64,000 bases of DNA, taken from positions 50,008,526 to 50,072,525 of the forward strand of contig OX246740.1 of the NCBI GenBank assembly GCA_945910005.1, written 5' to 3'. Source of the stretch: Isoperla grammatica. Taxonomy: Eukaryota > Arthropoda > Insecta > Plecoptera > Perlodidae. Below, in pieces: positions 25,301-37,679 of this stretch (positions are counted from its first letter, which is position 1; each line of letters starts with the position of its first letter). The notes below the pieces were generated by a model that saw only the letters and a program-made list of their open reading frames with translations, did no database searches and had not been told where the DNA came from. A program made the position numbers and the translations under genes.

Positions 25301-26190
25301 TCTCCTGGTACAACTAAAACCAATATTACAATGTAATTGAAATTAAGATGAATACCAATTAAGACTGTGGGAGGATGGGAGGAGGAAGGGGTATTACGAG
25401 AACTAATAAAATGTAGTGAAGAATCACTCAACAAAATATAGTAAATTCTGTATAGTAAATAAATCTTGTCTGATATGCTCCATATTAATTTATATTTTAT
25501 ATATTCTTCCTTCAAGTTTAGATGTAATTAATATTCTTACATTCAACTGTAATTCCAATCTCGTTTGTGCACACTTTGTGCTTTACTAACAACGCGCCCA
25601 CCCGTACATACAACATAGTACATGACACCAACTCTATTCAGTTTGCACTATCAAGCTAATTAATACCATGTTTACACCCAAAATCTAGATTTACTACGCA
25701 TGTTAATAGAATACGATTGTATCTGTGGTCCGGTCAGTAAATACTAGTGTTATCACAACCGTCGACGACATTTTGTATAAATTGCAACGGGTCACTAGGG
25801 TTCCTTGGGTTGTCATTAGTTACTATGTTAGTTACCACTGTTACCAACCCTTGTTCGCGCAGCATTTGACTGTGAGCCCATTATAACCAGGGACCGGATT
25901 CGTATAAGAAAACATGTTTTGAGTGGTGGATCATGATATTGCCAACTCTCGTTTTGAATTTCATTTTACATATTTTATTACAGTTTTCACACTATAGGCT
26001 GAAGCGTTACATATTTTGTTGTTTTGTATTTTGAACACTCGCGACAAATGTAAATCAGGAATCAGATAAAACATTTCTTTTATCTAAGAACCCTCCTGTA
26101 GTCATTCTATTATTATTTTGTTGTAAATTTGTTAATGTATCGTATTTTTTAAAGAATAAACTATATGACTATATGTTAATTTAAAAAAGA
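19350..26190. other. Intron sequence, no recognised gene or element
   Basis: About 6.8 kb of mostly AT-rich sequence. A more GC-balanced patch at 24590-24960 has overlapping open frames on both strands but no domain or clean splice pair that I recognise. No CRISPR, rRNA or tRNA structures are seen. Confidence 0.4.
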
Positions 26191-26193
26191 CAA

Positions 26194-26370
26194 CGTACGT
26201 TGATGAGAAATAAGAATCAGTAACCTTATCGAATGAAAAGCGAGTGCAGATGAGTTCTTTGAGTAAATCCGTGTTCTCATCTACCCTGATTTACTTATGT
26301 AGCATATAAAATAACAAGGTTCACATATATAAACATATCTATGTCTAAATAGAATCAACAAATAAATTCT
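26194..26370 (+). repeat. Dispersed repeat family A, copy 2
   Basis: Starts CGTACGTTGATGAGAAATAA and follows the same sequence of blocks as 1137-1330 (GTTCTCATCTACCCTGATTT, CATATATAAACA), with about a quarter of the positions changed. Same strand as copy 1. Confidence 0.6.
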
Positions 26371-27159
26371 TTATATCTGCTATTATGGAAATTGTTAACT
26401 TTGCGAAATATTCAATTCAATTTTTAGTATCGTATATCGAATAAATAAACTCTGCAATGTTACTTGAAACATGATATAACGTGCATATATTCTATAATGT
26501 GAAACTTCCGTTGAGTTTATGTAGTCTGTAGTAGTTTCTATGATCCGAGTAGTCCATGTCTCTCTATCGAGTTCCCATCATCTGAGCCTCATAACTATTC
26601 ATGACATCGGTTAACCTCCGTTACATGTTAATGAGTCCCATCGAATTGAGCCAAAGTTGATAAAGAAGTTCTTTACAGCAGAGTAGTGTACTTCTTTGCC
26701 GACTCTGTCACCAAACTTCTGCATGCTCGACACAAATGCAAACAAGTAGGGGAAGTTCTCAACGCGTCAAACTTGTGCCTTGTTTGCTTTCATAACCGCC
26801 GTATCGCCATCCCCCCTTCCTGTCTCCGTGTGTGCAACACGCAGCAGCATACGGTTTAACCCATCTTGCCCACGTTATTCCACACAAAAAACCTTTTAGG
26901 GGAGAATTTCAAAGGGGTTAAAGTGAATAATGAGGTGCATTCACACTGTAACACAAAGCAGTCATTATTTATTATTACCCATAATTATTAAAATTATTCT
27001 CTTGAAAGGTTGTAATTATATTTTTGTTCACAAGTAATAAAATTAGTAACAAAGCATTGTGGGATGATAATACATTGTCATCTATTGAAACGTTCACCTA
27101 AACGAAGGTTAGACAATATTGAATAATGTTACCAATTTGGTTTCGTGGGTATAATACCC

Positions 27160-27322
27160 ACATTACACGATTCAATACTTTCGTCCAACTTATTGAATTC
27201 AAGGACAAAAAAGCATCAATTAATAGAAGCTATATTGTTGCAGTTTTTCACCAAACTGTTTTTGATTCGCTTTTGTTCTTGAATTCAATAAGTTTGACGA
27301 AAGTATTGAGTCGTGTAATGTC
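27160..27322. mobile_element. Palindromic MITE
   Basis: The left arm (27160-27203: ACATTACACGATTCAATACT, then TTCGTCCAACTTATTGAATTC) is the near-exact reverse complement of the right arm (27279-27322). The centre of about 75 bp keeps weak symmetry. A 163-bp hairpin of this kind is typical of a MITE. No clear target duplication. Confidence 0.65.
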
Positions 27323-27852
27323 GGCATAAACACTATAGTCAACACTAGTGGTGGCTTGATTAGCATCGTCACCAAATAAAGAAACCCAAATCCCAAATAT
27401 ACCCTAATTTCGTTACTCGAAACTACCCTTTCTCCTTAGTTATTGAAGGCAACACGCGCCCTATCGTAGACATTCTACAATACATTTAATTGCACATCTC
27501 AGCTAGTCTTGCGCGAACCTATTTCAAGTCTCAGGCACTCGAGATTATTCCGAGAATTGAACGAAGGAACGAACGAACGAGAAGTGGCCGTTAGTTTTAC
27601 GAGGCGTCGTCCTCCACGTGCCGCGCTGCGCCTAAGTTATCACAGCGACGCGTGCATAAACAAGCTACAACAGGGGTGGCAGGTGGTCGCTAGACGATGC
27701 GGGTAATACGAGATATTGGGTATAAACGGTTCCGTCTAGCGTCGACGTCTTCGTTGGGGGTGTCTTATATAGCATCACAGCCTTCTTGTTGGTAGCATTC
27801 TTCATTATCTAGAAGGCACAACATTAAATAAGGGCGGGTTTTACTAAACTTT

Positions 27853-28002
27853 AAGGCTGCAAATCCTAGTCGTCCCCTACCCCAAAGGGGTGCCAAGTGT
27901 TTCTACGAATTTGTTTTCTATATGGGAAATAACATGCATGAAATTGTAACTTGGCAATAATGGGAGCCCCTAGGAGTAGGGGACGACTATGAACTCCAGG
28001 TC
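27853..28002. mobile_element. Palindromic MITE (family P), copy A
   Basis: About 150 bp with inverted arms built around TAGTCGTCCCCTAC and GTAGGGGACGACTA. The centre contains ATGGGAAATAACATGCA. The same architecture and centre recur 105 bp downstream in copy B. Copy A is the more diverged. Confidence 0.75.
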
Positions 28003-28110
28003 CTGAAATTGGAGGACATTTTCTCTGAAAAAAACGTGGCGCCTGCTAGAATACACCATTCATTTTGTATTATTTGTTGAAACTAAAACCATGGTAACGA
28101 ATCAGAGATA

Positions 28111-28259
28111 AGGCTGGAATTCATAGTCGGCCCCTACACCTAGGGGCACCCATTGTTGCTATGGATTTGTTTTGTTTATGGGAAATAACATGCAAACAAC
28201 TGTTTCCTTGGTAACAATGGGCGCCCCTAGGTGTAGGGGCCGACTATGAATTCCAACCT
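28111..28259. mobile_element. Palindromic MITE (family P), copy B
   Basis: The left arm starts AGGCTGGAATTCATAGTCGG and carries CCCCTACACCTAGGGGC. The right arm is its near-perfect reverse complement, ending at about 28259. The centre TATGGGAAATAACATGCAAA is shared with copy A. The two arms would fold into a hairpin of roughly 45 bp with a loop of about 55 bases. Confidence 0.8.
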
Positions 28260-28279
28260 AAGAAAGAAAGTTTGGTGAA

Positions 28280-29740
28280 TTCGGTCCTAAGTTATACAAT
28301 CTACTGTTATACTCTTGTAGATTTATAAGCCATACTGTTTTTTATAATCTACACTTTAATCATAATGACTGAACACAAATTAGTCTCGTTCATAAATGTG
28401 CACTATAGTGTACTGAAAAAATAAACAATTCATTATTTTCGACGTTTACATACACACAAAACACGGTGTAAGAATCGTCCTTGAAAACTATGTCACGCGC
28501 ACACGTGAATCGATTGTATTATTAATTTCTAGAGCTTTGTCAATGTCACCTTGAATGCATGCAGTATATATATTGTACGCCGCACAGAACCATGTTTCCA
28601 ATACTCAATTGAGGGGGTTGTGACATCACAGCCGGACAAACAATGTGTTGCTAGGCAACTGCATTCTTGTATCTTTCTTTGATTTGTGCATATTCAATGT
28701 TAGTCCGAAACAAAACACGGCAACACGGCTTTTTTTTAGAATTGAGTCTTGTGCTATAGGTCACGGTGGACAGACATTATACCTGAAACGTTTTCTCTAC
28801 CTAAACCGAACACGAGATATATAATGTAAACGTTACTGTGATGAGTTACCATGATGAGAACACGTTCGTTGTTTGAAGTGTTGAACGTTCTTTCTTTTTT
28901 ATCGCGCGTAGTTGGTAGTGTGGTTGGTTCTACGGTTTGTACATGTTGCAGTTTCGTATCGTAGCCACGAGAAGTAGCTATTGAGCAGCGCAGGTGTTAG
29001 TTTTGATAGATTGAGACATACGAGATCGGATGTGCAAGCGGTTTTGTTACATCATTTTAGAAAAACCGTTAACACTTGAAGTGTGCTGGAATGGTGCATG
29101 AACATATTACCTATTGCTGATTAATTGTAGATTAGGAATTGGTACTCAGCTATTCCCGTTTAAGTTACTCCGTCCATCACTCTCTAGCTAACGGTTATAG
29201 AATACGTCGATTATTCGCCTGTCTCCCTCCTACCAATTTGTGACATATTGAACGGTTATATTTTAATCATTATTATACGCCTGAGACTATTTTCGTTAGT
29301 TAGTTTTATTATATTGTCCGATGTAGCTATTATTTCCTCATTTTCCACTCGTTGGTGGAGGTGCCGGGTTCAACGATACAATTATACGACTGTTCTTTTA
29401 ATCTCTTTCAAACAAGAATTCGTTACACAAATGCATGATTTTCAACCCTTAGATTGGTATGCGGAATTCCACTTTAAACGTGCGTTGTATTTCAATTGAA
29501 ATTATACTTGTCAAAAAAAAAAAATTGAACAATGTAGGCATTCATATGCGTTTTTTTTAAATTCGTAGGTTTTATCTCACACATATTTTGCCCTTTGCAT
29601 TTTAATTCTTTCAGTATTCATCCACACATTCCTTTTGTTCTTTATGATTATTCATTCTTTCAACGTTTCTGCGTTTGTGTTCGTATGTTGAACAACGTCG
29701 AATGTTTGATTTCAGTCAGTGTTGCATATTAACCGTGGGT
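28280..29740. other. Intron sequence with one copy of the 17-bp motif
   Basis: No exon recognised. A minus-strand copy of the CCCGGCRCCTCCACCAA motif lies at 29352-29368. Confidence 0.4.
29352..29368 (-). repeat. 17-bp dispersed motif, copy 1
   Basis: Minus-strand CCCGGCACCTCCACCAA, preceded by GAA on that strand. Matching copies are at 32941, 40600 and 53595 (+) and, with one substitution, at 49517 (-). Function unknown. Confidence 0.7.
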
Positions 29741-29770
29741 CTCTCTCTCTCTCTCTCTCTCTCGCTCTCA
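29741..29770. repeat. (TC)n microsatellite
   Basis: About 15 TC units, continued by CGCTCTC. Confidence 0.9.
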
Positions 29771-30225
29771 TGTACCCATTCTCTTTGACGACCACATCAG
29801 AGCCCTTTTCTCTCTCAAGTAGTAGATCGATAAAATCCTCAAAGTGGTGCACATTATTCGCTCAGACGAACTAAATCAAAGTGTGTGTGTATACATGCAT
29901 AGATAGCGCTTTGCGCTGGCGGCCGAGATGGAAAACCTTGCGGGTATTCGCCAAGTATAATGCTCGCTTCTAAACTAAACCCCTGCCCGCAGAATCCATC
30001 CTTTTATTCTCTGATCTCTGTTTGCTAATCGGGACGTGGCCTGGCGTGTTAGACACTGTAATGTATACACACACACACATATTCCAGATAGCATTCTGGT
30101 AAATATTTTTTATGGTGTTTGGGTCTTTGACGGAATTACAACTTGCAATGCGAATGCTGCATGCGTTATGATGGTGTTTGTATAGTTAACGCGTAGAGAT
30201 GGAACCTTGCGAAATTTACGTGTTG

Positions 30226-30370
30226 TAGTATCTTGAGAACGCAACACAATATTGAAATAGAGAAAAATAACTAATATATGGTTGGTTTTGTAATACCTTA
30301 ACACTCGGTTAAAAAAGCAAAACATATTTAAATCCGTATGGTTGTTATTTTGGAAGCCAACACATTTTGA
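30226..30370 (+). repeat. Dispersed repeat family C, copy 1
   Basis: Begins AGTATCTTGAGAACGCAACA and contains ATATTGAAA, ATGGTTGGTTTTG and TGGTTGTTATTTTGG. The same ordered blocks recur at 35788 and, more loosely, at 41705. Confidence 0.5.
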
Positions 30371-30779
30371 ATCATTAAATTTGTGAACGCTCAACATTGA
30401 ACATGACTGGAAAACTTAATCAAAATATGAACTTACCGGTGGATGCTTTTAATTTACTTCACATACAATCATAAACGCAATGATTCAATTAAGGTAATTT
30501 TAACAATAAAGCTCGGCTCATGTTTAGCAAATAATGCGTGCGTGTTTTTTTTGTTAAACGCTGTTTGTTCGGAGTTTTGTGTTTTATTTATAATTACAGG
30601 TTTTTTATTATTATATGTATTTTATATACTGTTGGCTATTTATTTTTGTAACTATTGTTTTCCATTAACAAAAGTTTATTGTTTGTATTCACTCATAATG
30701 TATGATGTTATCGCAATTCTGTATAATTATCCGCAGACCTGTATTCGTTTTTCACCAAATTTAAAGACAAATTAAATGC

Positions 30780-32940
30780 ATTTGTTAAAAATTGTATTCG
30801 TGGGGTGGTAACCGCTGCTTTTTGCGTCAACGTTGAACAGGAGATTGCGGTATTGTTGAATAATTTACCCAATCTAAGTAATAGACTCACAAGTCACAAG
30901 ACTCGCGGAGTTGTTGAATAAATGACACGACCGACGTGATGGACCGAACAAGACTTTCTTAGCACGACAACGACGAGTGTTCGAGCTGGCAACACTGTTC
31001 CGAGGCAAATATCTCTGTCTGTGAACGGGTCCTGGGAATAATTAGCTACTTATTTAAATATGAGTCTGCGTCTTCGCGAACCGTCTCTCTGATGTATTAC
31101 TAGACCAGAGTTAGACAATGTTTCTCATCCCCTCGAAGTGTCTTTGCAGACATTCTAAACTAAACATGGCGACGATTAGTGAATCAGATTGTTCGCTCGT
31201 TATAGCTAAGTTAGTTTCGGGTTTGACCCAAATGATGTTTTTAATAAACGATCCCGTTAGTATTGTATTCTCCCGATCTTGCGCGGCCGCATAGCTGCCG
31301 GTATATCTAATGAGTACATTCCTTACACAATCCATTATCTTAATCGACAAACATGAATTTCTCTAATGGCTGAATCTCGCCGCAGACCGCATTTCCTATC
31401 GGCGTCTGGTACACGATGTATGATCCAACATCCCTCGTTGTCTTTAGAAGACGGTGTGCGGTTGGATGTTACGAGAGCGAAGGTCCGGTGACTGAGACGA
31501 AGCTTCCGGTGGGAGAAGGAGTTCGGGGTTGGTTCAACATGTCTGAACAGCCGGTATCAAGCCAGAGGGGACAGTTATTTCATTATTCTGTCTTGCACCG
31601 AGTAACTAGTAATTACATCTCCTTTGATCGTTGTCAGTCGGCGAGTCGTTGATGAGAAAGTTTTTGTGAAATATATGTCGTTCTTTGAACCGGAATGTGT
31701 TTTTTCACTGTTTTTTAGTTTCACTTAACATTTAACATGGCACCCTTTTTGAACTCATTGATCTACATTCGTAAGTACAACACTAAACAGTTACTGTTCA
31801 CTTACCTTTTTAAACTTTCGCAACCTGGTATAATTGAAGTAAGTAAATTATGAATTACAAATGTCGCAGTAGTTAAGAAAATAATATAAGTTTATCACGA
31901 CGCGACCCACAAAATATTGCTGTTGGCATTGTGATTCTGGTTTGCAGGTTTTCGTAAACTTTCTAGAAGTTTCAACAATTTAATATCCACACGTGTATGT
32001 GTTCACTATACTGCTGAAATAACAGGAGAACTTGTGCTAGATATTTTGTATTCATGTTTTGTCACATTATTATTACATAGTAAAAGTGAGGTTTGTGATG
32101 TCTACCTGTCTAGACGATGGTCTCCTTGTTATATCTACCTATGCATGCGACATAGCGCAGACACGTGAATCATGAATGGTTATGGAAGGTGAAATGATAT
32201 ATACAATATACATACACGCAGGTAGGCGAACCTCGCTCGTGTGACCACTTATGTGACCATTCCTAGACCGGCTATGCGATGAAGTGATCACGTGATTAAT
32301 TTTACACTTACATTAACATTATCTATAACAACATAACATGGATTTAGTATAAAATATGATATTTTGAGAAGATCAAAAGAAATTTGTTTGAGACCAATGT
32401 ATGTAATAATAATCGAGTGCGTTTTATGAAAAATGTGTTCGCAAAGCACATGCATTTTTTTACGTGATTTTTGTGCTATATTATGGCCGTACAATAATCT
32501 ACATTTTTATATCAATTATTTTTTATATCTTGCGTCGTTTCTTTTTTATATGGATATAAAATCTCCAGAATTACATAAAATACTTTTGCGCCAATTATGG
32601 AAATCCTTCGTTTAATGATTGCATTAATAACGGGTGGAATGGTAAATTAGATATTTTACAACATTGTCTTCCAATGTTCGTAGTCTATTTATTATGATGA
32701 TGATTATTATCAATTTAGATTCCAGTTTTGGTTGTGTTTCTTCTCAGAGACTTTGTTGTTATATTAATAACATATTCGAGGGCAAAGACGCCCACCTAAC
32801 CGACTATCTTGAGTAACTCTCTGCGTAATGTGTTTCTCTTATATACGCTAACCTTATTTGTTCAGCTCGTGAGTTTGTTTGCCTGTGAAAACATCGAGCG
32901 AGAAGCGCACCCTTAAAGAAACAGTTGCTGACGTCAGAAA
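30780..32940. other. Intron sequence, nothing recognised
   Basis: AT-rich. A more open, GC-balanced patch at 31370-31650 gives a 78-codon frame with no recognisable domain. No repeat ends are visible. Confidence 0.4.
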
Positions 32941-32957
32941 CCCGGCGCCTCCACCAA
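32941..32957 (+). repeat. 17-bp dispersed motif, copy 2
   Basis: CCCGGCGCCTCCACCAA preceded by GAAA. About 25 bases downstream it shares TGATTTCC with the copy at 40600, hinting that these two are remnants of one longer element. Confidence 0.7.
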
Positions 32958-33299
32958 ACATATCAACGTTATGATTTCCTTACTTCTAATTGGTTACGAA
33001 AACGTTTACGCCCCTTATTTCGAAACGAGATTAAACTAGGTAAATACTCTGCTAATTTTAGCTTTTAGGGGCGGCAGTGTTGCGTGCACGCTAATCTTGG
33101 GCTGCCTCAATCTTTGTATTATAATATGCTATACGCCCTAGATGGAATGAAACCTTGGAATTATTTAGATGTAAACACACTTGCTACAGTTGTTGCTGCG
33201 TCACAACGCGTTCATTTACTCTCAATTCAGTCTAACGAATTATTTTCGTTGTAGAAAACATCGCATTTAATTTCTGCATAAATGATGTTCTTCAAATGA

Positions 33300-33420
33300 G
33301 ATGAGATAGTATCTAGATTAGGCGTTGGCATAGTGAACCACTGTATCTGCGTTCTTGTTTGAACTCTGGCTTGGGCATGGATGTAATGCAGCGTTTTGCC
33401 TCTTCGTACATCACCCACTA
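33300..33420 (+). mobile_element. tRNA-derived SINE (family 1), copy 3
   Basis: GATTAGGCGTTGGCATAGTG, then GAACCACTGTATCTGCG, a decayed B-box (TTGTTTGAACTCTGG) and the conserved tail CTTGGGCATGGATGTAATG, CGTTTTGCCTCTTCGTACAT, CACCCACTAATG. Same strand as copies 1, 2 and 4; 5' end eroded. Confidence 0.7.
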
Positions 33421-33464
33421 ATGGTCTTGGTTAGATTCTCCTTTTAACTAACAGATGTTTACGC

Positions 33465-33515
33465 AAGGGGTAGCTCGCAATATTTAACCAGACAAAATTA
33501 ACGTTGGTTTCTTTT
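33465..33515 (+). repeat. Short repeat AGGGGTAGCTCGCAATATT
   Basis: The same 19-bp sequence, with one change, occurs at 41657-41675 directly upstream of a family C repeat, so this may be the head of family C without its body. Confidence 0.4.
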
Positions 33516-34702
33516 TGCAATTAACAGTTTTCTATTGTCATAATCCGCATTGTGTTTCCTAGTTGTCAATACACATACTGGTATTGTACATCTAATCAAA
33601 ATATATGTACGGTCCTGGGTTCGACTCAATGTCATACTTTATGTGGCGTGTATATGTTAATTCCAACAATGAGGCATATCGTTGCATAAACTTACCCACC
33701 AATCATCATTACTGCAACATTGATATTGATGAATACATATTAGTTCTTGGTAATCCGTTTCAACGAGAAATATAAACTTGCAGCCAGTTATTTGAGCCTA
33801 GTGAACCGGCAACCAAAGTTAATCGCTATAGACTAGACTGGATTGAATTCTCGGTCGAAGATATCATTGCTCGCAAAAAAATTCAGTTGAGCGGGTGAAT
33901 GATTTCTCCTGCCACCGCGTTAGGCTCGGTTTGATGAAATTCTCCGCGCTCAGTGGCTCCGACTGGTGGTGGAGCTGTGAACTAGGCCTCGACGCACGTG
34001 TCAGGCAGCGCTGTCGGTATTTGCCGCGCCAGCCCTCGTTAGGCTGACATTATTCCTGGTTTCAATGCGGGGCCGATTCCCACAGGATAAATTAGTAGTT
34101 TTTCACAGTCGGATTTAATTATATTTCTATGCGGAAACGTGGTGTTGCGTAGAAACACGGGTTTTGGAGCTTTCGTGCTACTAAAACATACATCTATAGT
34201 GAACCACTAAATACTATCCTGTACGCTTTTATATATGTCAGCCTTTAATTAAAAGTTGTCTATTTTTCACTTATCGTATGTGTTTCAAATTCTTCAAAAA
34301 CCTTCATTTTTAATCGCCCAACGTGAGACTAATTTTGTGGTCTGTTATCATAGTGTGGCTTGATACCAAAAATAATATAAAAAATGCATCATGCATCGAA
34401 CCTGTTTATATATAATCCTTGTGTGAAGTTGCTTTGCTTTAGATCTTCAATTTCAGTTACATTTAAAGTATAAAATTATATATAAAACGCTCTTTAAAGT
34501 TAAGCCAGACGTTTACCTGTTGAATATTTACCATAAGATCCCGTGATTTTACATAAGAACGTATCTCAATACTAGAGTGCTTTGACAATAAATTCACAAG
34601 CAGTAGTTGAAACATTTACCCATCTTGTTAGTCGCATGCACTTAGTTCCTCTGCTTCACCGCGAGTGGAAATGAGAAAACATGTTTATGTATCTAGTGTC
34701 GT

Positions 34703-34745
34703 CGAGTGCACGTGCACCGAGCACAAACCGGTGCACGTGCACTCG
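34703..34745. promoter_or_regulatory. 17-bp perfect inverted repeat with CACGTG cores
   Basis: CGAGTGCACGTGCACCG (34703-34719) and its exact reverse complement (34729-34745) are separated by 9 bases. Each arm contains the E-box CACGTG nested in GTGCAC. It could form a small hairpin or be a paired bHLH binding site; no experiment or conserved context supports either. Confidence 0.4.
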
Positions 34746-35787
34746 TCGCCACATTATGACGTCACGAGCGTGAATCCCTCCAGTGGGACAAGTGTTGTCA
34801 TGTTGAAATCTTGAACGACTCTCGAAGGAATCGTTTTATGTATTATTGGAGTCTCTGAGGAAGGAATAGAATCGGCACTCGAAATGTTTATGGATGCGTC
34901 GTCGAAGCAAGTTGCGCCACCGTTTTCTGTCTTTATTTGTTACGCTTTACTTTTCAAATTAAGGCGGAAGGGTATCTCACTAATAAAAACCGCACCAAAT
35001 TAACGTGTTTTTAGTATAATATTTGAGAATGCTACACTATCGAAAATGTTAACGATCGTTACGGGGTTTGGTAAGAACTAAAAACTGGATCCAAAAAGTT
35101 TCAAATATTTTCATCGTTACGGGGAATTAATTTTAGGTTAATTTGCATTAACAATAACAATCGTAATTATTCCGTTAACATTTAGTACAATGTACTAAAG
35201 GGGATCTGCCCAATATACACAAACAATTTCATTTACTAACTCTCATTAAGTTTAGTGATTTGCAGGGGGTGTTTCGTAGGTAGGAACCGTCCGTATATTT
35301 TTTTATATGCACGAAAGTAACTGAGCAGTATTTTGTTATCTCTATATAGATAGACATCAACTCGCTCGCAACTCTCATTTTGTTCTTCGTAGTGAAATCG
35401 TCGCGACGTTGTTGATAAATGTATTCTTTTAGTGGGGCTTTATTTGTGTAATGAAGCTAATCAAGACGATGAGTGGGGGTCCCTGGTTTAATGATGATGA
35501 GCCGCCGACAATTGGGTGGGAAACATTCCCGCCGAGTATGAAGAAGAATTGTCAAAGATTAAAGCTGAAGAATCCGCGGGAGATAATGAGAGGTGATAAA
35601 GGTTGCCGCTAGGTTCGCCACATGGTTGCTCACTGCTTGGGTGGTTGGAGATTGGCCTTGGAGGCGCCACTTCACGGCCAATAAAATGGGGTCGAATGGA
35701 ACATAGTAGTTAATTAAGAAGACAATTCAGTTACAAATAATCTAAATAAGGTATTCACAGCAAAGAGCCAAAGTAAAGTGTTTCAGC

Positions 35788-35925
35788 AGTATCTTGGGAA
35801 CGATACACGATATTGAAAAAGGAGTTACTAGACAACATATTCGTAAGAGCTAGCAATGGATTTAAAAGGTTCACATGTTTGAAACATTACGGTTGTTATT
35901 GGTAGTGTAAATTTATTAACTTCTC
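35788..35925 (+). repeat. Dispersed repeat family C, copy 2
   Basis: AGTATCTTGGGAACGATACA, CGATATTGAAAAAG, GGATTTAAAAGG and ACGGTTGTTATTGG in the same order as at 30226. Confidence 0.5.
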
Positions 35926-35929
35926 CGTT

Positions 35930-36399
35930 AAGATACAGATTTTAATCCAGTTTTTAGTTATTGATCACGCTCATTTATAACTTTTTCTATATTGTGGAGC
36001 GTTCAAAACGTTTCTAACCCCATTAATTGTGCGCTGTTTTTATAGTAAAACTACACTTGCAGGTCCATTTGATCAAGTGCGATACCTGCAGGATTCGATA
36101 GCCAGTCAGATTTTAACGTCCAAGCCATTTAATACAATTTAATATGATCCTCGCTCTCAACTATGGCGCAATCACGAACTTGCTAAGATGATTGCTCGTT
36201 AAAACCCAGGGAAAGTGCGCACGGTAGCTATTATAACCCAAGTTTGGAATACCGCCTCGGCTTGAGGTCAAACTCTCCCGCAACCATAGCAACGAAACCT
36301 TCCGACTACAAGTTTCGTCGTTACTTCAACTTCACATCTTCCCTTTAGTTTCCCGTCCCCGTTGTTTTTCCAGCAATATATTTATTTTCATATTCATGT

Positions 36400-36433
<34 letters not shown>

Positions 36434-37290
36434 AATTTCATGTGAGCTCTTATGAATACAGAGCGTGCGCTTCGTTTCAAACATAAGGATACGGAATCAG
36501 TTATCGTGGAATGCGTCATTGGCGCATGCGTCGGTTTTATTTGCATGAATAAACTCCGTCCATATTCAGTCGTTGGCTTAGTCGATGCACATGGTAATAA
36601 AAGCGCGGGGTGTTGTGGCTGAGCGTTTCGTTCTTCTTCTTCTTCTTCTTCTTGGCGTCTTGTAACTTAGATGTAGAGTGTGTTGCTATATAGAGAAGTG
36701 TGTCACTTGCTGTCTGCTAAGTGGTTTTCAGCTTCTGATAAATAATGTATTGGTAGTCAATCGATAGCGGTACGATCATCATGTCATTTACAGCAGGGGG
36801 AAATGTTTAACACTAGTTAGACTTCACACAGCGTTTTTGTGTTTTTTCTCTCGGGACATTAATGAAATGTTGCATGGTTGTAATTGAAATATAAACAAAG
36901 GTTTCTTTACTTGTACGTTTTGATTAAAATAGATGGACAATAATAATACAAATAATGGAAAATATGGCAATGCTGCTGTTTTTTATTTGTACATCCTTAG
37001 GGACTGCGGACAACGCTAGATACGCATATCCATACAGACGAAATGCAAAACACCAGTGCTCAACATGACATGTTCTGTAATAAGCCCACATTTATATGTT
37101 CCTATTCCATTTTCCATTATTCATATAATACCTGTATCAAGAACTCAAAATTTGAATCAGTCTATCACTTATTAGTCAATGTGTTTCTGTGAATGGAATT
37201 GAACTCTTCAGTAAAACATCTATATGAACAAAAAATGTTTCAATTCCAATTTGTTGTGTAATATATTCGTAATATGTTTTTCCTGTTGAC
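35930..37290. other. Intron sequence with two microsatellites
   Basis: A (TA)n tract of about 30 bp lies at 36402-36431 and a (TTC)n tract at 36631-36653. The remainder is AT-rich and shows nothing recognisable. Confidence 0.5.
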
Positions 37291-37295
37291 TGAAG

Positions 37296-37675
37296 TTAAG
37301 AGCGAAGGATACCTCTACGTCAAAAACCGCAGAAAATTTTCATTTTTTAACTATATCTCAAGATTGAAACACAACATCAAAAATCTGAGACTACTTAGCA
37401 CTGTGGTTTGGTAAGCCCTACACACTGAATGATAAATGTATTTAACGTTACCATCAGTATGACTGTGATAACGATTTACTTAAATTACTAAAGTATTACT
37501 TATCACAGTCATACTGATGATAACGTTAAATACATTTATCATTCAGTGTGTAGGGCTTACCAAACCACAGCGCTATGTAGTCTCAGATTTTTGATGTTGT
37601 GTTCCAATCTTGAGATATAATTAAAACTTGAAAATTTTCTGCGGTTTTTGACGTAAAGGTATCCTTCGCTCTTAA
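37296..37675. mobile_element. 372-bp hairpin MITE flanked by TTAA
   Basis: Arms of about 165-170 bp (from 37300 and to 37671) are near-perfect reverse complements, from GAGCGAAGGATACCTCTACG through GGTTTGGTAAGCCCTACACA to ATCAGTATGACTGTGATAA. The loop is only about 30 bases, around 37486. TTAA lies at both ends (37296-37299 and 37672-37675), compatible with a TTAA-inserting superfamily. The few arm mismatches imply recent origin or gene-conversion-like maintenance. Confidence 0.8.
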
Positions 37676-37679
37676 CGTT

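Noticed and set aside
31416..31652. 78-codon frame in a GC-balanced patch
   Set aside because: No family resemblance and no supporting splice signals; could not be distinguished from chance.
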